Below are positions 55,756 to 64,000 of a stretch of DNA of 64,000 nucleotides, piece by piece. A program made the position numbers and the translations under genes. Numbering within the stretch: position 1 is the first letter of the stretch; each line of letters opens with the position of its first letter. The notes beneath the pieces are model-generated. The model saw only the letters and a program-made list of their open reading frames with translations, had not been told where the DNA came from and did no database searches. The stretch is from UBA9676 sp035532275 (GTDB taxonomy: Bacteria > Actinomycetota > Actinomycetes > Streptosporangiales > Streptosporangiaceae): NCBI GenBank assembly GCA_035532275.1, contig DATKRG010000269.1, forward strand, positions 1 through 64,000. Direction: 5' to 3'.

Positions 55756-56868
55756 CTATACGATGCGCGCTTTCAGTTCGCCGATGGCCGCGACCGGGCC
55801 GGGGTCGATCCCCTGCGCGATGGCAAGGTACACCGTCGCGTAGTCGATCAGCTGGACCAGGCTCGCCAGGCGCTCCAGCGGGCCGTCCCCGGAGGCGGCC
55901 AGCTCGGTGACACCGATGCCACGCCCGGCTGCCAGCCGCGCCGACTCCTCCCGGCGCCGGCTCACCTGCGGGTGCTCGCGGCTGTCGCGCAGCAGCACGA
56001 GCCGCAGCGGCACAGCAGGCTCCTCGCCACCGATCCCGCCGGGCCCGGGCGCGAACGGCCCGTCGAAGGCGACCACCTGGTTGTGGTTGGCCTCGGGCAG
56101 GACGCCCACCACCGCCGGGTACTTGGCGTTCTCGTTGAGCTGGCAGGCGAAGCGGTAGGCGGCCACGCCGGCCAGCGGGGAGGTGCCCCAGATCATCGGC
56201 AGCGCGCCTGCCAGCTCCAGTGCGAGCGTCTTGGCTGGGTTGACGAACGACTCGCTGTCAGGCCGGCACAGATGCGAGACCCGCTCCAGCTCGGCGGCGG
56301 CCAGCTCGTAGCCGTCCGCGGGGATGTCCACCAGGCCCAGCAGGCCCGCGATCACCACCAGCGGCACGGACAGGCCCCACAGGGTTGACCGCGGCATGCC
56401 GGCCGACCGCACCCCGATGAACGGGGCCCGCGCCTGCTCGGCGATCATCGCCAGCGGCGAGCCTTCGCCGCCCACCCCGACCAGGCGGCAGCCGCGCCGG
56501 ACCGCGGCGGTGGCGGCGGCGATCGTCTCCTCCGTCCCGCCCGAGCACGACACGGCGATGACCAGGTCGGCGGCACCCACCCAGGCGGGCAGCTGGTAGT
56601 CGTGCACCGCGACGACCTGGACCGGGCAGCCGGGGCCGCAGATGGCCGCCAGGACGTCACCGGCCACCCCGGAGCCGCCCATCCCGGTCACGACGATCGC
56701 CCGTGGCCGGCCCGCCGCGATGATCCCATCCAGGTCCGTCTCCCGGGTGGCCCGGACGGCGGTGCGCACCTGCGCCGCCGAGGAGGCCACCTGCCGGAGC
56801 ATGTCGGCCGGGTCGGCCTCCGCCAGCAGCGCCGTCTTGTCGAGGCGCTCCTGCGCGTCGACCGTCAC
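55756..56868 (-). CDS. SIS-domain phosphoglucose/phosphomannose isomerase family protein
   Basis: A 370-residue protein with two SIS domains. TGMGGSGVAGD (about 60-70), AVSCSGGTEETI (about 104-115) and LPEANHNQVVAFDGP mark the bifunctional PGI/PMI family described in archaea and actinobacteria, which interconverts glucose/fructose/mannose 6-phosphates. The conserved Glu-Asn-His (EANHNQ) of the C-terminal half is catalytic in that family. Its start overlaps the Trm112-like stop (ATGA). Together with manB this is a small mannose-phosphate block that could feed GDP-mannose to glycosylation. Confidence 0.92.
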   Translation of the reverse strand: MTVDAQERLDKTALLAEADPADMLRQVASSAAQVRTAVRATRETDLDGIIAAGRPRAIVVTGMGGSGVAGDVLAAICGPGCPVQVVAVHDYQLPAWVGAADLVIAVSCSGGTEETIAAATAAVRRGCRLVGVGGEGSPLAMIAEQARAPFIGVRSAGMPRSTLWGLSVPLVVIAGLLGLVDIPADGYELAAAELERVSHLCRPDSESFVNPAKTLALELAGALPMIWGTSPLAGVAAYRFACQLNENAKYPAVVGVLPEANHNQVVAFDGPFAPGPGGIGGEEPAVPLRLVLLRDSREHPQVSRRREESARLAAGRGIGVTELAASGDGPLERLASLVQLIDYATVYLAIAQGIDPGPVAAIGELKARIV

Positions 56869-57050
56869 CCCGCCTCCCCAGGCCGGCGGGCCTCGTCCAC
56901 GAGCAGGACGGGAATGTCGTCCCGGACCGGGTACGCCAGGCCGCAGGACTGGCTCGTGCAGACCAGTTCACTCGCCGCCTCATCAGCACGCAGCGGGGCA
57001 CGGCACGCCGGGCAGACCAGGAGCTCAAGCAGCCAGTCGTCGATGTTCAC
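56865..57050 (-). CDS. Trm112-like small zinc-ribbon protein
   Basis: A 61-residue protein: NIDDWLLELLVCPACRAPL, then ELVCTSQSCGLAYPVRDDIP. The Cys set (CPAC and C-x5-C) and the YPVRDDIPVLL end are the Trm112p-like/UPF0434 signature. In other systems such proteins activate methyltransferases. Here it sits between manB and the SIS gene, its usual place in actinobacteria. GTG 57050 is preceded by a purine-rich GGAAAGAAGAAGAAG. Confidence 0.88.
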   Translation of the reverse strand: MNIDDWLLELLVCPACRAPLRADEAASELVCTSQSCGLAYPVRDDIPVLLVDEARRPGEAG

Positions 57051-57094
57051 GTCTTCTTCTTCTTTCCAGGAGTGTGGTGGCGGGGCGGGGTGCG

Positions 57095-58450
57095 TCACCC
57101 GGTTCCGCCGCGCACGATGCCCAGGACCTCGTCCCGGACCGCGGCCAGGTTCGTATCGTCGGACGCCTCGGCGTTCAGCCGGAGCAGCGGCTCGGTGTTG
57201 GACGGGCGGAGGTTGAACCACCACCCGGGGCCGGAGACGGTCAGCCCGTCCAGCTCATCGAAGCTGACACCGGGGCGGCCAGTGAAGGCCCGGCGCACCG
57301 CCTCCGTGGCCGCCGCCTGGTCCTGCACCTCGCTGTTGATCTCGCCGGAGGCGACGTACCTGGCGTAGCTGGCCAGCAGCGCCGACAGCGGCTGATCCTG
57401 TGAGCCGAGCGCGGCCAGCACGTGCAGGGCGGCCAGCATGCCCGAGTCGGCGAACCAGAAGTCCCGGAAATAGAAATGACCGGAGTGCTCACCGCCGAAC
57501 ACCGCATTGGTCTGCGCCATCCGTGCCTTGATGAACGAGTGCCCGACCCGGGTACGCACCGGCGTGCCGCCGTGCTCGATGATGATCTCGGGGACAGCCT
57601 GCGAGGTGATCAGGTTGTGGATGACCGTGGCGCCCGGCTCCCTGGCGAGTTCGCGGACCGCGATCAGTGCGGTCAGCACCGACGGCGGGACGATCTGCGC
57701 GCGCTCGTCCACGACGAAGCACCGGTCAGCGTCGCCGTCGAAGGCCAGGCCAAGGTCGGCGCCGGAGTCAAGCACCGCCTGCTGCAGGTCCCGGAGATTG
57801 GCGGGGTCGATCGGGTTCGCCTCATGGTTCGGGAAGGTGCCGTCCAGCTCGAAGTACAGCGGCACCAGCGTGATCGGCAGGCCCTCGAACACCTTCGGCA
57901 CGGTGTGGCCCGCCATGCCGTTGCCCGCGTCCACCGCCACCGTGAGGGGACGGATCGTGGACAGGTCCACCAGGGTCTTCAGGTGATCGGCATAACCGGC
58001 CAGCAGGTCGCGCGCGGTGATGGTGCCGGCCGGGCCGTCGTAGGCAGGTACGCCCTCCGACGCCATCTCCCGCAGTTCGGTCAGGCCCGAATCCGCCCCG
58101 ACCGGCCGGGCGCCAGCCCGGCACAGCTTGATCCCGTTGTACTTGGAGGGGTTGTGGCTGGCGGTGATCATCGCACCGGGGACTCCCAGGCTCCCGCTGG
58201 CGTAATACAGCAGGTCGGTGGAGCCCAGCCCGGCGGCGGTGACATCCGCGCCCTGCGAGCAGGCACCGCGGGCGAACGCCTCTGCCAGCATCGGCGACGA
58301 GGTGCGCATGTCGTGGGCGGTGACGACATGGGAGGCGCCGGTCAGCCGCACGAACGCCGCGCCGACCGCGGTGGCGACGTCCTCGTCGAGTTCGTCCGGG
58401 ACGACGCCGCGGATGTCATAAGCCTTGAAGATCTTCCCGTACTGGCCCAC
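57095..58450 (-). CDS. manB: Phosphomannomutase/phosphoglucomutase
   Basis: A 451-residue alpha-D-phosphohexomutase that interconverts mannose 6- and 1-phosphate (and glucose phosphates). FKAYDIRGVVPDELDE opens domain 1; the phosphoserine loop is TASHNPSKYNG; the metal loop is DGDADRCF; the sugar-binding loop is GEHSGHFYFRD; the phosphate-binding loop is RPSNTEPLLRLN. GTG 58450 is supported by GGGAGG; an earlier GTG at 58483 lacks similarity. It is followed by the Trm112-like and SIS genes, as in mycobacteria. Confidence 0.95.
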   Translation of the reverse strand: MGQYGKIFKAYDIRGVVPDELDEDVATAVGAAFVRLTGASHVVTAHDMRTSSPMLAEAFARGACSQGADVTAAGLGSTDLLYYASGSLGVPGAMITASHNPSKYNGIKLCRAGARPVGADSGLTELREMASEGVPAYDGPAGTITARDLLAGYADHLKTLVDLSTIRPLTVAVDAGNGMAGHTVPKVFEGLPITLVPLYFELDGTFPNHEANPIDPANLRDLQQAVLDSGADLGLAFDGDADRCFVVDERAQIVPPSVLTALIAVRELAREPGATVIHNLITSQAVPEIIIEHGGTPVRTRVGHSFIKARMAQTNAVFGGEHSGHFYFRDFWFADSGMLAALHVLAALGSQDQPLSALLASYARYVASGEINSEVQDQAAATEAVRRAFTGRPGVSFDELDGLTVSGPGWWFNLRPSNTEPLLRLNAEASDDTNLAAVRDEVLGIVRGGTG

Positions 58451-58614
58451 TTCGGCCTTGCCTCCCGTGTATGCCAAGGGCACCGTCCGTCCGGGGCGCC
58501 GCGATCCAGCGGCGCACGGATAACGAGCCTACCGGTCTGCCCGTAGCCGGGCCGGATGGTCGCCAGACCGGGCCTGGCACCCGGGCCGCCGTTCATCCTG
58601 GGCACGGCGCCGGG

Positions 58615-59028
58615 TCAGGAACGCTGGCCCCGGTCCTGCGGGGACGATCGCAGCACCCGCAGGTGCCCCCGCCTGCCGACCTCGATCCCCTGGCCCACCG
58701 GCTCGCCGCCGGAGGAGGGCAGGACCGCCTCCCTGACCGCGTTGGCCAGAGCCTCCAGGTCGTCGGCCTCCGCCACGGCCGGCTCGGCCGGCTCCACTGG
58801 GAGCCGGACCACATCCCAGCCCCGGGGGACGGTGAGCCGCCCGGCGTGGGCTGCGCACAGGTCATAGCAGTGCGGCTCCACATAGGTGGCCAGCGGCCCG
58901 AGCACGGCCGTGGAGTCGCGGTAGACGTAGGTGAGCGTGTACAGGGCAGGCTGCTTGCAGGCGGGCCGGGAGCAGCGCCGGGACGTCAGTGGCGGCCAGC
59001 CGTAGGCGGGTTCGTGCGCATCGCTCAC
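58615..59028 (-). CDS. DUF3499 family protein
   Basis: A 137-residue protein. CSRPACKQPALYTLTYVY and HCYDLCAAHAGRLTVPRGWD supply four or five Cys/His positions of a probable zinc ribbon, followed by an acidic linker (EPAEPAVAEADDLEALANAV) and a basic tail. The family is found next to manB in actinobacteria. GTG 59028 has TACGGT 8 nt upstream and no Shine-Dalgarno, so it may be leaderless. It is divergent from the metallopeptidase-family gene. The function is unknown. Confidence 0.85.
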   Translation of the reverse strand: MSDAHEPAYGWPPLTSRRCSRPACKQPALYTLTYVYRDSTAVLGPLATYVEPHCYDLCAAHAGRLTVPRGWDVVRLPVEPAEPAVAEADDLEALANAVREAVLPSSGGEPVGQGIEVGRRGHLRVLRSSPQDRGQRS

Positions 59029-59036
59029 AACGGCAG

Positions 59037-59042
59037 ACCGTA
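59037..59042 (-). promoter_or_regulatory. -10-like box of a probable leaderless transcript (DUF3499)
   Basis: On the minus strand TACGGT lies 8 nt before the GTG at 59028. Confidence 0.3.
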
Positions 59043-59135
59043 CCGATCCGGACGCACCAATGCCATCACCCGGGCACTCATTGCGACTCGTGTCTCCCAG
59101 ACAGGCACGAGGGCCGCTGGCGCACCGCGTGGGGT

Positions 59136-59141
59136 TACGCT
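59136..59141 (+). promoter_or_regulatory. -10 box of a probable leaderless transcript (metallopeptidase-family gene)
   Basis: TACGCT ends 8 nt before the ATG at 59150 and no Shine-Dalgarno is present. Confidence 0.35.
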
Positions 59142-59149
59142 CATGGACT

Positions 59150-59887
59150 ATGCAGACCGGCGACCGGAACGGCCCGGAACGCGCCGCCCGGATCAGGCGG
59201 CGCGACCGGCATGGCCGGGGGTTGCGGGGAGTACTCGCGCCACCCGGTGTGCCGCTGCGCCGGTCCCGGGCCGAACGCTTCGACGATCTCGTCCTGCAGG
59301 CCGTCGCCCGGCTGGAGCCGCGCTGGGAAGCCCACCTCGCGGGTGTCGAGTTCGCCGTCGAGGAGATTCCACCGGCCGATGAGCTGACCCCCGGCCCGGT
59401 GCCGCTGGCCAGGCTCGAGCCCGGATCGCTACGCGACCCTGGCTGGCCCGGGCAGGATGACCTGGCGCTGTGGGACGAGCTCAGCGGCCCTGGTGAGCCC
59501 GCCGGGCGCGCCGGGCCAGCCGGCGCGGGCGAGCCCGGCAGCGGCGGCGAGCGGGGGACCAGCGGCGAGCCGGGGGCCAGTAGCGAGCCGGGGGGCGCGG
59601 GCGAGCCGGGGGGCGCGGGCGAGCCTGGGGGCAGTGGCCTGGGCGGCGCGGGCGAGCCGGGCGGCCCGGGTGACGGTGCGGCCGGTATGGCTCCGGGCGG
59701 CGGCACGGAGGCGGGCGCGGCGCCCCGCCCGCCGCGGATCGTGGTGTACCGGCGACCGCTGATGGCACGCGCCGACGGCGACGAGGATCTGGGTGAGATG
59801 GTGTTCGAGGTGGTCGTGGAGGAGTTCGCGCGCCTGCTCGGGATGGACCCCGAGGACGTCGACCCTGGTTACCCGGCCGAGGACTGA
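59150..59887 (+). CDS. Metallopeptidase-family (DUF1025-like) protein without HExxH
   Basis: A 245-residue protein. Residues 31-110 (PPGVPLRRSRAERFDDLVLQ, EFAVEEIPPADELTPGPVPL) and 195-240 (PRIVVYRRPLMARADG, then DEDLGEMVFEVVVEEFARLL) match the zincin-like family found next to DUF3499. The catalytic HExxH is VEEFAR here, so it is probably not an active protease. About 78 residues (113-190) are a Gly/Glu/Pro/Ala-rich insert with GEPGGA repeats, splitting the domain. ATG 59150 is supported by a -10 box 8 nt upstream. The function is unknown. Confidence 0.8.
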   Translation: MQTGDRNGPERAARIRRRDRHGRGLRGVLAPPGVPLRRSRAERFDDLVLQAVARLEPRWEAHLAGVEFAVEEIPPADELTPGPVPLARLEPGSLRDPGWPGQDDLALWDELSGPGEPAGRAGPAGAGEPGSGGERGTSGEPGASSEPGGAGEPGGAGEPGGSGLGGAGEPGGPGDGAAGMAPGGGTEAGAAPRPPRIVVYRRPLMARADGDEDLGEMVFEVVVEEFARLLGMDPEDVDPGYPAED

Positions 59888-59933
59888 CTGGTGTGGCCGT
59901 GCCGGTTCTGGCCGCCGCTCACGGCACGGTCGC

Positions 59934-61502
59934 TCACGGCACGGTGGTGATGAACGCGTTCGCCACGTGCGGCAGCGGCACCAAGGTCAGGGCGCTGGGC
60001 ACCGGGAGCAGCGCCTCGACCCGCCCGCCGGTGCCGCTGCTAGTGATCACCCGCCCCGCGTACAGCAGGCCGGAGCCCGGCAGCGGGACGACGACCACCG
60101 CGAAGACCGAACCGTGGCCGGATCCTCCACCCTTGCCCAGCTGCGCGACCACGCTGTGACCGCTGGGGATCTGCACGACCTTGGGCTGCCCGGCGGCCCC
60201 GCTGCTGCTGATCTCGGTGATCTGTGCCCGTACCGGGTGTCCTGGCGCGGAGAGCACCAGCTGCGAGTCCGTCCCGCCGCCGCCCTTGTTGTAGGCGACC
60301 ACGCCCTGCTCCTGCACCGGCGGGGCAGCGGCCGTGAACACCCCCGGGGCCCCCGACGGGCCACCTGACAGCATCGCCGAGGCGGTGATCGGGACGTTGG
60401 ATGACAGCTTGAGCGCGGACGGCACGCCCGACAGCGACGGCAGCGCGATCGAGACGGCCGAGCCGCCGGGGATGTCCAGGCCGGTGCCCCCGGTCGGCTG
60501 ATAGGAACCCTTGGTCGTCACGGCGGTCAGCTTCAGGTGCGCGTCCTTGATCCCGGGGACGGCGACGTACAGCTGCCGGGTGCCCGCCGCGGCCGGCAGC
60601 CCCGGCAGCACCACCGTGGTGGCCGGGCTCTGGGCGGCCGGCAGCCAGGCTCCGCCGCCCCCGGTGCTGGTGGACTCCTGGACGCCGGCCACCACCTGGC
60701 CGACGCTGGTCCGCACGTGCAGTGCCAGCACCCGGGAACCATGCAGGACCGTGCCGAGCGTCTGGACGACCATGGCATGCGGCGCGACCGCGATGCCCGT
60801 GTCGGTGCTGCCCTGCAGCGGGCCGGCGTCGGTGGACACCTCGACATTCACGTCGGCGGACTGGCTGCCTGGGTTCATCAGGTACAGCTGGATGCGGGCC
60901 AGGCCGTGCAGGCCGGGGCCGACGAACCAGAAGTCGGTGCGGGGGCTCTCACACCGGGCCGAGGGAATCCCGCCCGAGGTGACCTGCTCCACTTCCAGCC
61001 CACGCGCCATCGACCCGGTGGCCCGGACGACCACCCCGCCCACGGCGGGCACGGTCGGGACCGGCTGGCCACCGGTCCCGGCGCCAGGCGACGCGGTGGC
61101 GGTGGGCCCCTTTCCGCCCGACCCCTTGGTACCGGTCCCCGTGCCAGTGGTGTGCCGGGCCGGGCTCTGCGCCCGGACGGCGGCGACGGACAGCTGCCCG
61201 GGCCGGGTGAGGGTGTGCAGGGGTGCGCCGGTCCCGCTAAGGCGGCTGACCTGGGCCTGTCCCGCCCCGGTGGTCACGGGCGCCGCGACGAGCGCCACGT
61301 CGCCGGTGGCCGAGCCGGCCAGTCCCAGCGACGGGCATGCGCGCACCACCGATGTTGCCGCCGCGCTCCTCGGCGCGGGAACCTGCTTACCCGACCCGAG
61401 CGTGGTGGCGTGACCGAACGAGGCCAGGCCGTACACCGCGCCGAGCGCCATGACCACGGCCAGCGGTGCCAAGATCCGGTTCGCGCCGACCCCCCTCACC
61501 AC
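59934..61502 (-). CDS. DUF5719 family secreted/membrane-anchored protein
   Basis: A 522-residue protein with an N-terminal signal anchor (about 9-30, RILAPLAVVMALGAVYGLASF) and an otherwise extracellular beta-rich chain containing ACPSLGLAGSATGDVALVAAP, WFVGPGLHGLARIQLYLMNP (in part), EVSTDAGPL and VVVPLPGSGLLYAGRVITSS. This is DUF5719, regularly encoded after the large glycosyltransferase of actinobacteria. Its start overlaps that gene by 7 nt. The Thr/Gly/Ala-rich part (about 120-160) is probably a flexible linker. The function is unknown; cell-envelope glycan assembly is suggested by context only. Confidence 0.85.
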   Translation of the reverse strand: MVRGVGANRILAPLAVVMALGAVYGLASFGHATTLGSGKQVPAPRSAAATSVVRACPSLGLAGSATGDVALVAAPVTTGAGQAQVSRLSGTGAPLHTLTRPGQLSVAAVRAQSPARHTTGTGTGTKGSGGKGPTATASPGAGTGGQPVPTVPAVGGVVVRATGSMARGLEVEQVTSGGIPSARCESPRTDFWFVGPGLHGLARIQLYLMNPGSQSADVNVEVSTDAGPLQGSTDTGIAVAPHAMVVQTLGTVLHGSRVLALHVRTSVGQVVAGVQESTSTGGGGAWLPAAQSPATTVVLPGLPAAAGTRQLYVAVPGIKDAHLKLTAVTTKGSYQPTGGTGLDIPGGSAVSIALPSLSGVPSALKLSSNVPITASAMLSGGPSGAPGVFTAAAPPVQEQGVVAYNKGGGGTDSQLVLSAPGHPVRAQITEISSSGAAGQPKVVQIPSGHSVVAQLGKGGGSGHGSVFAVVVVPLPGSGLLYAGRVITSSGTGGRVEALLPVPSALTLVPLPHVANAFITTVP

Positions 61503-64000
61503 TGTCTCTCCCCAGGTTCGTGGTCAGACTCGTAACCCCAGTCGGCACCGTCGTCATCGGCGGGGTAGGAGTCCGTCGGCCTGCTACGGCGTGGTGGGAG
61601 CGGGGGCAGCGGTGACAGTGCGTCGTCGTCACCGGGCAGCCTGCCGCGTGGCACGTTCGCGCGGCGGCCCTGGTCAGCGGGCCTGTCCCCGCCTCGCGTG
61701 GAGCCCCGGTCACCCCGGCCGCCACGGCCGGGCCAGCCGAGCCGGCCCCGGCGCCCGCCACCGTCGGCGGCATGCCCGGGCGGGGAACCGTAGTCCCCCT
61801 GGCCCGGCCCGGCGTCGTACCCTGCCTGGCCCCGTTGCGGACCGGCCTGGTGGCCGGGCCGCTCTCCACGGCCGGGCCCGGCGTCGTAACCGCCCGGGCC
61901 GGAGTCGTAACCCCGGCCACCGGCGTCGGGACCGTACCCAGCGCGGCCACGGCCGGGGTCCGGGCCGTAGTCTGGCCGCCCCGACCGGGGCGGGCCCGCT
62001 GGCTGGTAGCCGGGACGCCCACCGTGGCCCGGGTCGGAGTCATAGCGGGGACGGCCGCCACGGCCAGGATCAGGCCCATATTCGGGCCGGGCAGCACGGC
62101 CAGCGTCGGTGTCATGCCCGGGCCGGGGAGCACCGCCGGCGTCGGTGTCATGCCCGGGCCGGGCGGGACGGCCGATGTCAGAGTCATAACCCGGCCGGGG
62201 AGCACGGCCAGCGTCAGTGTCATACCCCGGCCGGGCACGGCCCGCGCCGGTGTCGTAACCGGGGCGGCCGGGACCGGGCCCGGGACCGTAGCCGGGCTGG
62301 CCGGGGCCGGGGTCGTAGCCGGGGCGCCCGCCCCGCCGCGCAGGCGGCTGCTGATAGCCGGGGCGCCCGTCATCCTCCTCCGGCCAGCCCGGGCCGCCAG
62401 GCCCGCGATCGTCCCGCCCGGGACCACCGCGGTCGCCAGGCAGGCCACGGCCGCTCCCGGGCGGATACGCGCCAGGCGGGTACGGCCCGCCCGCGCCGGG
62501 TACGCCATCGGCGCCGCGGGCGCGGGTGACCATCGTGGGGCTGTCCGCGCCGCGGCCAGCCGCCGCCGGCACCGGCCCACCGGGACGGCCGCCCGGCCCA
62601 CCTGGCCCACCCGGCCCGCCAGGCCCGCCAGGCCCGCCCGGCCCACTGCGCGCGCCGGCAGCGGCCGCACCGCGCAGCCGCTCATCGGCTTCGGCCGGGA
62701 CCGGAGGCCGGCGTACCCGGGGCCTGCCCGGGCTGTCCGGCTTGGCTTTGCCGCCCCGCTGCCCCCTGCGGTCGCGGGCCTTGTCGCGGGCCTTGTCCCG
62801 GGCCTTGTCGCCGGCCCGGCCAGCGGCGTGACGGCGCGCGACGCCCGCCGCCGCTGCCCCCTCCTCGGTCTCGCCTGCCACCCGGGCGCCGGGCAGGCCC
62901 AGCGCGGCCACCACGGCGACGACGAGGGCCTCCAGGAGGACCGCCGCCAGCCGGCCCCACTGGCTGCGGCCGACCGTGAGGGTCCCACCGCCCGGCGGCA
63001 GCCGGAACCCCTGCGCCCAGCCGCCGACCGGTGCCGCCAGCGGCGTCAGCGGATGCCCGTTGAGCGATGCGCTCCATCCTCCGGCCGGCTCGGCGACCAC
63101 CAGCGTCCCGCCCGCCGCCGGGGCCTTGGCGCCGGCGACGCTCAGCGTGCCCGAGGTCACCGGCACGACCGCGCCGCTGGGCTCCACCACCTGCACCCGC
63201 GCCGCGATGCCCGCTACCCGCCATAGCTCGAACGATGCTGTCTGGCTGACCGACCGCAGGCCCGGAACCCCGTCGAGCAGCCGGGCGAGGACCGGGCTGA
63301 CCGGCGCCGGGACCAGCACGTAGCCGATGCCGAACTTGGCCAGCGCGCGGCCCTGGTCCTGCACCGCACCGCCGTCCGGGGCGGCCAGGGCCGCCACGGT
63401 CAGGTTGAGTGCGCGCTGCGCCGCCGGGGGCGCGGTGAGGTCGTTGGCGCCGATGAGGGGGTCGCTGTCACGGAGCACCGAGTACCGGATGCTGCCACGC
63501 GGGCCTGCCCGCAGCACCAGCGTGCGCGGGCGCAGCGCGGTGTCGGAGGAGACGGTGACGAACACCGGCAGCACCGGGCCGGCGGTCGGCCTGACCGGGC
63601 CGCGCACACCTGAGGTCACCCAGGCCGCTGCCGCCAGCGCCGGCGCCGTGCAGGCGACCAGGGCCAGCACGAGGACCGCCAGCCCGCCGGGGGCACGCCA
63701 CCGCCCCGAGCCCAGCTTGCTGGGCAGCGCCTCACCGCCGGCCAGGGCAGCCAGCAGCAACCCGGCGCCAGCGAAGGCAAGCGCCACTCCCGGCCAGGCT
63801 GGCACGGCGTCGCCGCCGAACGACGGGGTGACGATGAGCTGGCTCAGGCCTGCCGCGAGCAGCAGTCCCAGCACGGCCGCGGACCAGCCGGCCAGGACCA
63901 GAGTCCGGCGGCCGCTGGCCACCAGCGCGACCGCCGCGGCCAGCAGCACACCGCCGGTCACCCAGTACGGGGGCAGCCCCGGGCCGCCGGGGGACAGCAG
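61496..64000 (-). CDS. C-terminal part of a large membrane glycosyltransferase-type protein
   Basis: A frame open to the right edge with no start, so the N-terminus (where a GT2 catalytic domain is expected from the usual order GT2-DUF5719) is outside the window. Visible are hydrophobic segments near 63961-63600, an extracytoplasmic region (KFGIGYVLVPAPVSPVLARL, in part; LDGVPGLRSV), and a last helix near 62900. The remaining roughly 450 residues are disordered: basic KARDKARDK repeats, a (GGP)n tract, and about ten copies of a 12-residue RPGYDTDAGRAP-like unit. The tail is probably cytoplasmic. The gene overlaps DUF5719 by 7 nt. The glycosyltransferase call rests on context. Confidence 0.7.
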   Translation of the reverse strand: MLSPGGPGLPPYWVTGGVLLAAAVALVASGRRTLVLAGWSAAVLGLLLAAGLSQLIVTPSFGGDAVPAWPGVALAFAGAGLLLAALAGGEALPSKLGSGRWRAPGGLAVLVLALVACTAPALAAAAWVTSGVRGPVRPTAGPVLPVFVTVSSDTALRPRTLVLRAGPRGSIRYSVLRDSDPLIGANDLTAPPAAQRALNLTVAALAAPDGGAVQDQGRALAKFGIGYVLVPAPVSPVLARLLDGVPGLRSVSQTASFELWRVAGIAARVQVVEPSGAVVPVTSGTLSVAGAKAPAAGGTLVVAEPAGGWSASLNGHPLTPLAAPVGGWAQGFRLPPGGGTLTVGRSQWGRLAAVLLEALVVAVVAALGLPGARVAGETEEGAAAAGVARRHAAGRAGDKARDKARDKARDRRGQRGGKAKPDSPGRPRVRRPPVPAEADERLRGAAAAGARSGPGGPGGPGGPGGPGGPGGRPGGPVPAAAGRGADSPTMVTRARGADGVPGAGGPYPPGAYPPGSGRGLPGDRGGPGRDDRGPGGPGWPEEDDGRPGYQQPPARRGGRPGYDPGPGQPGYGPGPGPGRPGYDTGAGRARPGYDTDAGRAPRPGYDSDIGRPARPGHDTDAGGAPRPGHDTDAGRAARPEYGPDPGRGGRPRYDSDPGHGGRPGYQPAGPPRSGRPDYGPDPGRGRAGYGPDAGGRGYDSGPGGYDAGPGRGERPGHQAGPQRGQAGYDAGPGQGDYGSPPGHAADGGGRRGRLGWPGRGGRGDRGSTRGGDRPADQGRRANVPRGRLPGDDDALSPLPPLPPRRSRPTDSYPADDDGADWGYESDHEPGERQW
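61780..62400. repeat. Degenerate 36-bp repeats encoding a 12-residue tail unit
   Basis: The C-terminus of the edge gene repeats an RPGYDTDAGRAP-like block about ten times with variation in the Tyr/His, Asp/Pro and terminal residues. At DNA level the units near 62090-62200 are the most alike. Confidence 0.65.

Noticed and set aside
61772..63226. A 484-codon plus-strand frame opposite the repeat tail
   Set aside because: Repetitive Val/Ala/Pro/Gly composition mirrors the repeat on the minus strand; no start signal or domain.

Overview
This is a very GC-rich actinobacterial chromosome segment, almost fully coding. Support for that placement: the mtnA-mtrA-mtrB-lpqB-hpf-secA block, an adnA-adnB recombination nuclease-helicase pair next to nudC and moeZ (a synteny also seen in mycobacteria and streptomycetes), F420-dependent oxidoreductases, a mycosin-like subtilase, many ATGA/GTGA gene overlaps, and frequent -10 boxes 6-8 nt before a start codon, as in leaderless transcripts. 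I saw no rRNA, tRNA, CRISPR array, insertion sequence or prophage. This looks like core chromosome with some lineage-specific inserts.

Layout. 1-9981 is a mixed accessory stretch: a TetR / fused ABC ATPase / ABC-2 permease operon behind a recognisable promoter with two dyads, a GT-C-like membrane protein, a MATE exporter, a PHP hydrolase, and a divergent pair of F420-type enzymes sharing an inverted 19-bp operator. 10062-28979 is the DNA-maintenance and housekeeping part: nudC, an M20 dipeptidase, a GT87-like membrane protein, an orphan PAS histidine kinase, adnB/adnA, an ArsR+SRPBCC pair, a broken ATP-grasp-like gene, and an overlapping operon moeZ / one-TM protein / mycosin-like protease / alkyltransferase-like protein. 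Two copies of one inverted dispersed repeat lie at convergent gene ends (10062-10133 and 24917-24987).

29254-42309 is the secretion, ribosome-hibernation and envelope-signalling block: an Rv3235-family protein, secA, a small membrane protein, a YcaQ/AlkX-type DNA glycosylase, an orphan NarL-type regulator, hpf, lpqB, mtrB, mtrA and mtnA. comF, which I expect between lpqB and hpf, is not visible. 42536-51474 is the conserved but uncharacterised module of a membrane protein, DUF4129, DUF4350, MoxR ATPase, DUF58, SpoIIM-like and RDD proteins. The junction before DUF4350 carries a 14-bp triplication that makes a relay of three ATGA stop/start overlaps.

51488-64000 is SAH recycling and sugar metabolism: a canonical ahcY followed 3 nt later by a divergent short paralogue, a divergent MerR regulator with a palindromic operator, a CDF transporter, a SIS-domain sugar-phosphate isomerase, a Trm112-like protein, phosphomannomutase manB, DUF3499, a metallopeptidase-family protein lacking HExxH, DUF5719, and the C-terminal part of a large membrane glycosyltransferase-type protein with a 12-residue repeat tail that runs off the right edge.
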